Part shown: one piece after another, positions 45,672 to 55,825 of the stretch
Layout: every line of letters starts with the position of its first letter
Position numbering within the stretch: the stretch's first letter is position 1
Source: Toxorhynchites rutilus septentrionalis
Taxonomy: Eukaryota > Arthropoda > Insecta > Diptera > Culicidae
NCBI RefSeq assembly: GCF_029784135.1
Contig: NC_073745.1
Location: 49,239,619-49,303,618 of the forward strand
Direction of reading: 5' to 3'
Length of the DNA stretch: 64,000 bases
Translations under genes and position numbers: made by a program
The notes under the pieces: generated by a model
What the model was told of the DNA's origin: nothing
What the model saw: the letters and a program-made list of their open reading frames with translations, nothing else
Databases searched by the model: none

Positions 45672-46952
45672 AAGGGTGTGTCACATCAAATTGCATCACG
45701 GAAAAAACGCTGTAGAAATTCGCCCAGTAGACCGATCCTTTTGAAAATTTTAGACAGTAAAATAAAAACTATTAAACAACTTTTGGCATTTTCTTTTTAT
45801 TCATACATCGAGCCCAAGCCCGTATGCTCGCACCTTCCTCTTTACCCCGTCCATAAGGTTCTGTACAACGTCAGGTTGTAGTTTTTTTTTTAACAGAAAT
45901 CCATTTTCTCTTGAAGTCCGCCTCCGATTTGACAACTTTTGAGTTCTTCCAGAGGGCCTGCTTCATAATCGCCCAATATTTCTCTATTGGGCGAAGCTCC
46001 GGTGCGTTGGGCGGGTTCATTTCCTTTGGCACGAAGGTGATTCCGTTGGCTTCGTACCACTCCAACACGTCCTTTGAATAGTGGCACGAAGCGAGATCCG
46101 GCCAGAAGATGGTCGGGCCCTCGTGCTGCTTCAATAGTGGTAGTAAGCGCTTCTGTATGCACTCCTTAAGGTAAACCTGCCCGTTTACCGTGCCGGTCAT
46201 CACGAAGGGGGCGCTCCGCTTTCCGCAAGAGCAGATCGCTTGCCACACCATGTACTTTTTGGCAAACTTGGATACTTTCTGCTTGCGAATCTCCTCCGGA
46301 ACGCTGAATTTGTCCTCTGCGGAGAAGAACAACAGGCCCGGCAGCTGACGAAAGTCCGCTTTGACGTAGGTTTCGTCGTCCATTACCAGGCAATGCGGCT
46401 TCATCAGCTTTTCGGTTTACAGCTTCCGGGCTCGCGTCTTCCCCACCATGTTTTGCCTTTCGTCGCGGTTAGGAGCCTTCTGAACCTTGTATGTACGCAG
46501 GCCCTCCCGCTGCTTGGTCCACTGGACGAATGAACTTGACAAATTCAGCTTATTGGCGACATCCCGGACCGAACTTCTCGGATCACGTCTAAACTGCTTA
46601 ACTACGCGCTTGTAATCTTTTTCACTGACGGAGCATCCATTTTTGCCGTTCTTCACCTTCCGGTCGATGGTTAGGTTCTCGAAGTATCGTTTTAATACTC
46701 TGCTGACCGTGGATTGGACGATTCCCAGCATCTTACCGATGTCCCGATGTGACAACTCCGGATTCTCGAAATGAGTGCACAGGATTAATTCACGACGCTC
46801 TTTTTCGTTCGACGACATTTTTCCAAATTTACGAAAAATTGACAGTGAAGCATGGCCAACGTGATCTATACACTCTTATATAATTCCTAATTCCTAAAAA
46901 TTAAATTTCTACAGCGTTTTTTCCGTGATGCAATTTGATGTGACACACCCTT
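45672..46952 (-). mobile_element. Tc1/mariner DD37E transposon, copy 3
   Basis: 1281 bp, same TIRs as copies 1 and 2, TA at 45670-45671 and 46953-46954. Inserted in the end of a pogo-like MITE. Confidence 0.9.
45801..46818 (-). pseudogene. DD37E transposase, copy 3, nonsense and frameshift
   Basis: Opens MSSNEKERREL at 46818. The helix-turn-helix half ends at a TAC to TAA change at 46417-46419 (TRARKL, stop), in place of the tyrosine of RKLY. The catalytic half continues in frame with VMDDETY, PDLASCH and RPIEKYW. Near 45881-45890 an A-run is one base longer than in copy 2, shifting the frame before the last 25 residues. The lesions differ from those of copies 1 and 2. Confidence 0.9.
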
Positions 46953-47029
46953 TATACAGTCTGAAATTTCTTTTCGCTGTAGATAATCGAATCGAAATGA
47001 TAATATTGTTTTATATACATCTCTATATA

Positions 47030-47580
47030 CACTGCGTTTCACAACTATAGAATCCCTCATTTTTCTCAGTTTCCAGGGATATGTAAGAAGTCGGTTGAAT
47101 TGAAGTATATAGTGTGAGACATAAAAACTATCTTCATTTATAAGACTGGCCATTTGAACTTTTTTTTTTATATATATAAATCGTTTATTATTACAGGCTC
47201 AGTTACATTAGTTTAAAGGAGCCGAATTCTTAAATATATGTTTTAAAACTATACATAAATAATTTTCCTAACACTATGGTTAGTAAGGTGGAAAACCGAT
47301 TACTCGCGGTTTACTCGAGTTTAGAAGGGTGACATATTCTTTCAGGAAAGGGATGGGATATAAGGGAATTGTTACAATGTTGATGATCACACTCGATTCT
47401 TAAATCTATTCGTATATCTATTGTATATTTACATTTCAACTTATTTTACTGTTTATACCAAGGGGGCCAATCGCTCGCAATGGATGAAAAGGATTTGAAC
47501 TTTATTGTTTACATTCAAAAAACTAAAATTCCAGTGTTTCATATCTATAGAACCAGATAGAGAAACTCTCACTCCTTCAC
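47030..47580. mobile_element. Tc1-like element end with CACTGCGTTTCACAACTATA
   Basis: The first 130 bp match the TIR of the MITE at 50387-50694. The sequence resumes after the insert at 47161-47493 with ATTCAAAAAACTAAAATT, as in that MITE. The right end is not identified. It may belong with the transposase relic at 47800-48340. Confidence 0.5.
47161..47493 (-). mobile_element. Retroposed 3' end (LINE or SINE) with poly(A)
   Basis: Flanked by ATTTGAACTTT at about 47150-47160 and 47494-47504. In minus sense the 3' end reads GAATTCGGCTCCTTTAAAC...GTAACTGAGCC, then ATAATAAACG, TATA and poly(A). The GGCTC...GAGCC pair resembles the SINE 3' hairpin. Confidence 0.6.
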
Positions 47581-47799
47581 AAAATTAACGTCAATTTCAC
47601 ATAATTTCGCACAGTTTCTAATTCCTAGGACGTCTTTAGTTCTCAATCAGTAGAAATAACCCATTCGGGGTGGTCTTCATCAAGTTGCGCCATTTTGTAG
47701 TGTGTATCTCATTCTACGCAGAGAATATATTCTACGCAGAGAATATTGCTCGTTTAAGCTCTCCAAATCACGCATACTGCTTGTAAGCTGCATCTATTA

Positions 47800-48340
47800 T
47801 TCATACGATCACTTCTTATCAGTTCTTGATAGGGTTTTGATTTGGTAAACAAGCTGACCAGTGGAAAATCTGAAGCCCCTATTCATTAAACCATGCGATG
47901 ACCTTCCGGATTCTATGGATTGGTGCCAAATTACCCAATTATCACATTGTTTTTGATGCAAAAATAGTGGTAAATGATTCTGAAGTACTTCGTTGCACTT
48001 CTGACTGTTTATTCGTGTTGATGGGACCGCATAAAAAAGGTTTCCCCCAAGAAAATAACCCAAATCCACGCCATTCACCGTTCAATTTCCTTTTGTTTCC
48101 GTGCTTTGCGATGGGACACTTTGCCTTTTTGGTTGCGCGTGGCTGTTTTATGCTTTTAGTTGCATGTCGAAACGTGTTGCTGTTAGAAATCATGTCATGC
48201 AAAAACTTAGAAAAACTTAGAGCATTTGATGAGAGGAGGGGAATGACTTCGTCAAATATGCTTCTTTTCATACACCGCACAAAAAAAATTGCACAAAAAA
48301 TATCGCACAAAAAAATTCGCTCAAAAAAAAAACCGCACAA
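47800..48340 (-). pseudogene. Tc1-type transposase relic
   Basis: Read on the minus strand: GKPFLC after GLFSWG (compare WGCFSW), then NEVLQNHLPLFLHQ, a frame change, LAPIHRIRKVIAWFNE, stop, GLQIFHWSACLPNQNPIKN. This follows the order of Tc1 enzymes (FQQDNAPIH...; SPDLNPIEN). The DN before APIH is lost and the catalytic Glu of PIEN is Lys. Multiple breaks. Confidence 0.6.
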
Positions 48341-49384
48341 AAACTCATTTCACTCTATATATATTTATATTTGCAATTATTCATTGGAACACATCGTTGT
48401 CGTGTCAGTGAAGCGCCACACAGTCTGATAAGTGGATTGATCTATTTACGTGTGCTTTGCTCTTCTCTCACAAACACTATTACCCCATTTTACACGTGGT
48501 TTTACCTATACTACTACACAAGCTTGCTTCCACCTTCATCTTAAAGCAGTTGGAGCATCGCTGGGTCAAGTGTATCGAGCTAAAAGGAGACTATGTTGAG
48601 AAATAAATCGCCACTTTTCCAAAGTTTTTTTTTGTGGGCTAAGTACTTATCGGACTGCCCTCGTATAATAACCATTTAACATTCACCTTAACTCCGAAAT
48701 ATTAATAAAATATATTTTTTTTCAAACTGTACATAAACATTTCTGGAATTTTATATAATTGAATCATGTTGGTGTGAAGACATTGGTCATTTAAGCAACT
48801 TTGCATACTTGAAATCTTCTAAATAGAATTAAACTACAATTTTTTTTCTTAATTTTTTTCAAAAAAAAAAATATAACTGAAAAACTATAATATGTATAAA
48901 ATTCTGGTCACAGTATGAAATGTAGAAAATTGTTTAAATTGTCACAAAAAATACAAAAATTACACTGAAAAAAATTTTGAATTTTGGAATAAATTTTTCA
49001 CAAAAACGTATTTTTATAAATTTCTCAAAAAAAATATACGAAAAGCCTTTACAAATTCCAACAAATTACCCATACATCGGAAGATGGGCACTTTTACAGG
49101 GAAAAAGTTTTACTAACAGAGCGATTCTCAATGAAATCGTCCTAAAAATGCAGATTTTAAAAACAGGAGGAGGAAATATGAGTTTGCCACAGCAAAAAGG
49201 GAATATTTTGACTCAAGCGTAATTTTTCACTAGGGCGTATCGATTTTAGTAAGAGAAATCTTTGATAATTTATATCTCAAAAACTATGAGTCGTACCGAA
49301 ATAGTGTCTTAGAAAGAGTTATAGAGAATTGATGTTTTAACATGAAAAAAATATATACTTGGAAAAAACATCAGTACTCTTTCA
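48341..49384. other. AT-rich region with a dispersed repeat segment
   Basis: 48440-48525 matches 13797-13880. The rest is A/T-rich and unassigned. ORF 48977-49222 has no recognised motif. Confidence 0.4.
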
Positions 49385-49640
49385 GCCATTCCATGCCAAA
49401 CCGATATAGTGATTCTCAGATTTCGGGCCAAAATGGTAATTTTGTTCTTTGTCGCAAAACATTAGACCCGATTTTTTTTTATTAGGGTGCCCATTTCCAT
49501 TTTAGGGTGATCTGAAAAATAATTTTTCCCCTTTTATCCAAAAACGACCTTTTGCAAAAATTCATAACTTTTTAACTACTGAACCGATTTAGATGATCGA
49601 CATATTGAATTGAAGCCTATATGATAAACTTCATTGATGC
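49385..49640 (+). repeat. Left arm of the CCATTCCATG TIR family
   Basis: CAGCCATTCCATGCCAAACC, TTTTGTTCTTTGTCGCAAAA and the interior AACTACTGAACCGATTTAGA match 16110-16340 in order. Confidence 0.7.
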
Positions 49641-49802
49641 TGATCGCATAGGTCTATTCACATAGGAATATTGAACGAAAACTTAAAACTTGTTAAATTT
49701 GCAAAATAATACCTCAAATAACATCTCACTGATTTTCGGATATATTATAAAACAATCTCAGCATTATAGAGAAAATATAAAAAATATAGCACCCTTCATT
49801 TT

Positions 49803-50545
49803 TAACCGAGAAAACTATGAAAAACTAGCAGACCCGGCAAACTCGTCTCCGAAAACTATTTTTCTGTGCGCGATCTATATTCGCAGTATATAATTTCTTT
49901 CTTGACACCAGATGCTGACTGAGAAACTTCAATCCTGTTACTGACTGTTCAAATTCGTTGCTCCGTTCTTAAGATAAATCGTAAGGAACGGACACCAAAT
50001 CATTTTTATTTATACACTGCGTTTCATGTCTATAGAACCACTAATTTTTTCTGAGTTTCCAGAGATATGTAGGAAGTCGGTTAAATTGAAGTATATAGTG
50101 TACGATATAATAACTATCTTCATTTATAAGACTGGCTATTTGAACTTTATTGTTGTGTCCAGGTGCGAAACATCTAACCGAGAAAACTATGAAAAACTAG
50201 CAGACCCGGCAAACTCGTCTCCGAAAACTATTTTTCTGTGCGCGATCTATATTCGCAGTATATAATTTCTTTCTTGACACCAGATGCTGACTGAGAAACT
50301 TCAATCCTGTTACTGACTGTTCAAATTCGTTGCTCCGTTCTTAAGATAAATCGTAAGGAACGGACACCAAATCATTTTTATTTATACACTGCGTTTCATG
50401 TCTATAGAACCACTAATTTTTTCTGAGTTTCCAGAGATATGTAGGAAGTCGGTTAAATTGAAGTATATAGTGTACGATATAATAACTATCTTCATTTATA
50501 AGACTGGCTATTTGAACTTTATTGTTGTGTCCAGGTGCGAAACAT
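49803..50545 (+). repeat. 372-bp tandem duplication
   Basis: 49803-50174 and 50175-50545 appear identical by eye and directly adjacent (AACCGAGAAAACTATGAAAA at both starts). Each unit contains one half of the CACTGCGTTTCATG MITE. Confidence 0.92.
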
Positions 50546-50694
50546 TCAAAAAACTAAAATTCGGTGTTTCATACCAGTCTTATAAATTAAGATAGTTATT
50601 ATATCATATACTATGTACTTTTATTCAACCGACTTCTTACATATCTCAGGAAACCCAGAAAAATGGAGTGGTTCTATAGTTGTGAAACGCAGTG
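50387..50694. mobile_element. 308-bp MITE with CACTGCGTTTCA ends
   Basis: TIRs of about 125 bp (CACTGCGTTTCATGTCTATA; right end reversed CACTGCGTTTCACAACTATA), TA at 50385-50386 and 50695-50696. The left half is also present in the preceding tandem unit from 50015. Confidence 0.85.
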
Positions 50695-50859
50695 TATAGA
50701 TAGATATGAAAAACTAATTCAATCAATAATTACGAAAACGAAAATCCGAATTATTCACAAAAATAATATTTTCTCAAAAATAAACTTAAGCTTCAATTTG
50801 ATATGTCGATCATCTGAATCGGTCCTGTAGTTCAAAAGTTTTGAATTGTTGTAGGGAAA

Positions 50860-51015
50860 TTTTTTTTCTTTCTGTATTACAGTGACTTTCAACACATTTG
50901 GCTGGTTCGTCACTTTATTTCCATTTTGGATGAATGTCGGGAGTGAGAATTGAACTCGTGACCGTTAGCGTGAGAGGTGTGGATGTTACCAATACGCCAG
51001 ATCGCCTCCTCAGGG
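50860..51015 (-). mobile_element. Short tRNA-derived SINE
   Basis: In minus sense: GGAGGCGATCTGGCGTATTG (A-box-like TGGCGTATTGG), GAGTTCAATTCTCACTCCC (B box), body TCATCCAAAATGGAAATAAA, tail AGAAAGAAAAAAAA. About 150 bp. Confidence 0.75.
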
Positions 51016-51261
51016 GTAAAATTGTTTTTTCGAGAAAACAATTTCAAGAAAAAACACTAAAAAATATAGCGCCCTCTACTCTAAAGCCATGAAACAATAA
51101 AAAACGCCTACCATCAAAAATTACCAGCCATTCTCGAAATATAAAAAAAAATATTTCTAATTTATTGTCATTTTTATACGATTTACATGTTATACCGTCA
51201 TGTTCATGAAATTTTATGAATTTTCTTATAATTTCCAACAATGTTTCCAAATTCATCATTA

Positions 51262-51292
51262 TTAGCATTAGCATTAGCATTAGCATTAGCAT
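51262..51292. repeat. (ATTAGC)n microsatellite
   Basis: About five units. An identical array lies at 53682-53712 in the duplicated block. Confidence 0.9.
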
Positions 51293-52517
51293 TGAGGTGG
51301 TACAAATTCAGAACTGTTAAGTTAAAAACTAGCCTCCATCCGTTGCTGATGATTGGTAATATCTCTTAGATGAAAGCATGTTTTCTCCAACAGTTGAGAA
51401 TTGTCCTGGCCACGTCCTTGCAACTGCTAAGGAAGAGGAAGGAATGTTAGTTCAACATTTACTAACAGAAACACATAACGCTTCACGCAGTGGTCACCGT
51501 GTGGGAATCCTCTTTTTCATTTTTTATCTACTATAATTTCATGCATAACAATGTCTCAATAACTTTCATATGTTTTATGAATAGGATGATCAAGAAGTAT
51601 GAATTAATTTTAAACTAAATTGTCATAATTTGAACACCGATATATTCAATCAACTTTGAAACCTCAACAATAAAAACTGTAAACCTTACGATGTGCGAGT
51701 GAAGATTAAAATAAAATACTTAGCTCACGCCGCTACTAGGTCAGTGCAGCCATGATAGGGATTCCTTCTGCAGTGATACCACCACCACGATGCAGTTCAC
51801 ATTCGCAAGCAATGTTGTACACATGCATACACAGGAACTTCACACACTATATCAAGCGCACGACGATTAAGAGCAAGAGCAAATGGCCTAACAGAGCTCT
51901 CACCAACACACAGAAACTAAGTGAAAAAACGGCTTCATATGCGACATATCACGATATCACAACATTACTAATCTACCCCCATTTCTATGATTTGTCTAGG
52001 GCATATTCGATCAGTTTCAAATTCACTAGAAAGCACAACCCTCCATGATACCACAAACTCCGAAATGACGCAAAACACACTTGCTAGAAAAACAAAAAAA
52101 AAGTTTTCCAGCACACACCATTGAATGCGCCCCGAAACATGAACTGGCATGAATCGGGCACTTTTAAACATCGGATTTCTTCGATCAGTTGACTTTAATC
52201 ACATTTGAATTAAATTATTTTATTGTATTATCCGCTTTCATCCAACCAAAACACAGTTCAAAGCTAGCGGAAACTTTTTCGAACTAGTTTAGAAACAGCA
52301 CTTTCCTAATGAATCACAAGCACTCCGAGAGAAACAAAACGAACTAAGCAAACTGAATGCGGTGCAGCCGAGAACAGACGTCTGCATTCGTCGACTGCAC
52401 GAACGAGCATGTTTCCAAATTCATCATTATGGTAAAATATTTTAGGAGTTACGTTGAAAAACATTTGAGTAAATGTAGGGTAATACAAAACGTAGCGATA
52501 GTAAAATCAATTTTTTA

Positions 52518-52860
52518 TCTCAGTACCGTTTTGTCTTAAATTCCAAACATTTAAGCTTTGTTGGCCATCAAACAGCGTCTCATTACTAAAATGGTATTTT
52601 TCGCGAAATTAATGTGGTTTTTGGATACAATAGAGCCTTTTCTTTCATTTGTCCATCATAAAATTGATCTACAAATACATATTCATGGTGGAAAACTAAA
52701 AATATGTTTGATTACATTTGTCTAGAATTCCGAAGAGCAAAAATGTAATTTTTCAAAAGAAATCACAACTTTTGAGCTACTAGACCGATTCAGATGACCG
52801 AATTAAAACCGATTAGTTATTCTTCTTTGAAAAAATACTATACTTCCGAAAAGTTGAATT
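52518..52860 (+). repeat. Dispersed repeat with TTTTGTCTTAAATTCCAAAC
   Basis: Collinear with 33225-33600. Duplicated at 56877-57220 as part of block B. Confidence 0.6.
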
Positions 52861-53279
52861 TCGAGGTTCTAAACTTTTACTTTTTTAGATGCTGCTGCCA
52901 ATGGCCAGTCAAGTTGGCATGAAATTCGCCTCATATGTAATCATAATCGAATCAGTATAGAATCGAGTCTGTGTGGTTAGTAGTAAGTGTGTTTCTGTGT
53001 ATACATACTTGATAAACCAGCGAGTGTCTACATTTCGGATGAGTTATAACAATAAAATTATTGTTGCTTAAAATAACTGGAGCTACAACATTGTCAAACT
53101 ATGTTGACCTTAAGAAAGTTAGACCACAAATTTTGGTCTCCTATGTAATAACTTTACCCTTCGTTCCGAATTATTCACAAAAATAATATTTTCTCAAAAA
53201 TAAACTTAAGCTTCAATTTGATATGTCGATCATCTGAATCGGTCCTGTAGTTCAAAAGTTTTGAATTGTTGTAGGGAAA

Positions 53280-53435
53280 TTTTTTTTCTTTCTGTATTAC
53301 AGTGACTTTCAACACATTTGGCTGGTTCGTCACTTTATTTCCATTTTGGATGAATGTCGGGAGTGAGAATTGAACTCGTGACCGTTAGCGTGAGAGGTGT
53401 GGATGTTACCAATACGCCAGATCGCCTCCTCAGGG
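53280..53435 (-). mobile_element. Short tRNA-derived SINE (duplicate of 50860-51015)
   Basis: Same sequence as the copy in unit 1. It was copied by the segmental duplication, not by retroposition. Confidence 0.75.
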
Positions 53436-53681
53436 GTAAAATTGTTTTTTCGAGAAAACAATTTCAAGAAAAAACACTAAAAAATATAGCGCCCTCTACT
53501 CTAAAGCCATGAAACAATAAAAAACGCCTACCATCAAAAATTACCAGCCATTCTCGAAATATAAAAAAAAATATTTCTAATTTATTGTCATTTTTATACG
53601 ATTTACATGTTATACCGTCATGTTCATGAAATTTTATGAATTTTCTTATAATTTCCAACAATGTTTCCAAATTCATCATTA

Positions 53682-53712
53682 TTAGCATTAGCATTAGCAT
53701 TAGCATTAGCAT
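53682..53712. repeat. (ATTAGC)n microsatellite, duplicate
   Basis: Same length as at 51262-51292. Confidence 0.9.
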
Positions 53713-53883
53713 TGAGGTGGTACAAATTCAGAACTGTTAAGTTAAAAACTAGCCTCCATCCGTTGCTGATGATTGGTAATATCTCTTAGATGAAAGCATG
53801 TTTTCTCCAACAGTTGAGAATTGTCCTGGCCACGTCCTTGCAACTGCTAAGGAAGAGGAAGGAATGTTAGTTCAACATTTACT

Positions 53884-55825
53884 TAAGAGAGATGCAGAGA
53901 ACTCTACGACCTCTCATAAATGTCTCGGGAGTTTTGGAATGTGTTAGTAGTGAAGGTATGCCATAGGATACACTCAGCCGGTGTTACTGGCGTAGCTTTT
54001 AATAACTGATACTATAGTTGAACTTGATAATTACTATTACTATTACTATTACTATTACTATTACTATTACTATTACTATTACTATTACTATTACTATTAC
54101 TATTACTATTACTATTACTATTACTATTACTATTACTATTACTATTACTATTACTATTACTATTACTATTACTATTACTATTACTATTACTATTACTATT
54201 ACTATTACTATTACTATTACTATTACTATTACTATTACTATTACTATTACTAAATGCATGTGGTATCTGCTGGAAGAAGAAATGGTTAATGAAATTATAT
54301 GATAGTAAATTGTTGAATATTACAAAAGCATTCTGGCTATCTGTTCGTTGTCACATTAGCAGCTGTATGAAAATAATTAATTTAGGAAATTGTGGTGAAT
54401 TTGAATTATTAATAAAAAAAAAAGAATCAGTTGATGTGAGAGTGCTTCAACTGTTAGATTCCCTTTTCCATAGATTCATCTACATCTATGAAGATTGAAA
54501 TAATAAAATAAAATTATGCCAAATTAAATAATAGAATGTCACCTTAAGATTTTTGTTGCTTCAAAAGCTGTGGAGAAGAAGAAATGTACATCTAGAAACT
54601 TGATTCATAATAGAACATGTGAAACCGATAGATATCCCAAAAAAACTTGGTTCCAGAAGTTTCAGCTATGCTCATGATTATCGCAACACCTCGGGACATG
54701 CCCAATACAAACGTGGAATTCTACTATAGTAAAAATATTGTAACATAACATCAGATAATATGATATAATATATTATAATATGATACAATATAATATAATA
54801 AACCACAATATAACATAATATAATATAATATAACAACAACTGTCAACAAAACCGCCAAAAATCGAAAAATGCATCCATTCAAAAAACCCAACTACATGCC
54901 CCCAAAGCACCCCCCCCCCCCTCCGATAAAACACACGACCCCCAGCAACACCCTGAGAGCCTGCAACCAAATCCCCCGAAAAAATGGCGATTCTACCGAC
55001 AGCCGTCTCTGAATGCTCCTCTTATAACATAACATTATATTATGATGGTTCCCATAGCTGGGTATTCAGCGTCACACATATAATGCCAAGGCACGGACTG
55101 CATGTAACGGAAGAGTTCCTTGCATTTTGATATCTACGATATTCTGAAAATGCGTATATAAAACAAGACGGTGATTTTAAGAAAAAAAAATATTTATGTA
55201 TATATAAAGTCGAGGATCAACATAATAAAATGGAAGAATAAATAAAATGTTTCAATTCTAAATGTAAACCGCAGAACGTCATCGCCACCCGAATCCAACA
55301 GTTTCAGATGACATCTAAAGTTACATTCCGTAAGTATAATACGAATCTGCAATCTAACTTTGGAACGAAGGATGATGTACCATGTGAAAATCAGCTGCAA
55401 CGAGGGATGACTGAATGAAAAATATATACATATTGGGGAAATGCGGTTAAAATGAACACCCTTAGGAATACGTCCCTTTTGCTGCATCCGCACACCGATA
55501 CAATTTCCGTTCTTTGCCGAATATTTTAGCTCAACTCATTGTTGTTCAAGATATCAAACTGCTTTCTTGATAGAAAATAAAAATAGTACATATGTCATTA
55601 AAAGAAAACGAGCTAAAAAATCGAAAAAAAAATAGTGTGCAGCCAAATGATCACATGAACACCAAATGAACAGCTGCAAATATCATGCCAAATGGGAACA
55701 AATACGTTATCTCATTCCAAATTCGCTCGAATCATCATTGAGAAAGCAGGCACACGTATAAAACAACCTGACCCTCTCACCCAGAGCTGCTATCAGAATC
55801 TTCTCACACGTACAAAAACGTAGAA
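53884..55825. other. Block C of the duplication, no gene
   Basis: Contains the TTACTA array, AT-rich TAATA repeats at 54750-54835, a C-run at about 54908-54921, and GGGGAAATGCGGTTAAAATG at 55436, a TIR-like end similar to those at 18803 and 31168. ORFs here are low-complexity or short. Confidence 0.5.
54030..54252. repeat. (TTACTA)n microsatellite, about 37 units
   Basis: A pure hexamer array of about 220 bp. Ile-Thr and Val-Ile ORFs across it are artefacts. Confidence 0.97.

Larger units (their letters stand above)
46955..48775. repeat. Decayed pogo-like MITE region with nested insertions
   Basis: CAGTCTGAAATTTCTTTTCG at the left and CAAACTGTACATAA...TTATATAATTGAATCATG at the right recall the two ends of 14107-14963. 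Between them lie the Tc1-like TIR, a retro-insert and a Tc1 pseudogene. Reconstruction is tentative. Confidence 0.35.
50745..53164 (+). repeat. First unit of a large tandem duplication (blocks A and B)
   Basis: Block A 50745-51463 recurs at 53165-53883 (offset 2420), and block B 51467-53164 recurs at 55826-57523 (offset 4359). The 1.94-kb middle block present in unit 2 is missing here. Confidence 0.9.

Noticed and set aside
51262..51292. Telomere-like repeat
   Set aside because: The unit is ATTAGC, not the insect TTAGG, and the array is about 30 bp.
52306..52539. Paired 60-codon ORFs on both strands, conserved in the duplicate at 56665-56898
   Set aside because: Conservation is explained by the recent segmental duplication; no motif seen.
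53999..54302. Two ORFs of Ile-Thr and Val-Ile repeats on opposite strands
   Set aside because: Translation of the TTACTA array; no biological protein expected.
54773..54970. Minus-strand ORF with Gly-rich and Ile/Tyr-rich parts
   Set aside because: Crosses a C-run and a TAATA repeat; low-complexity artefact.
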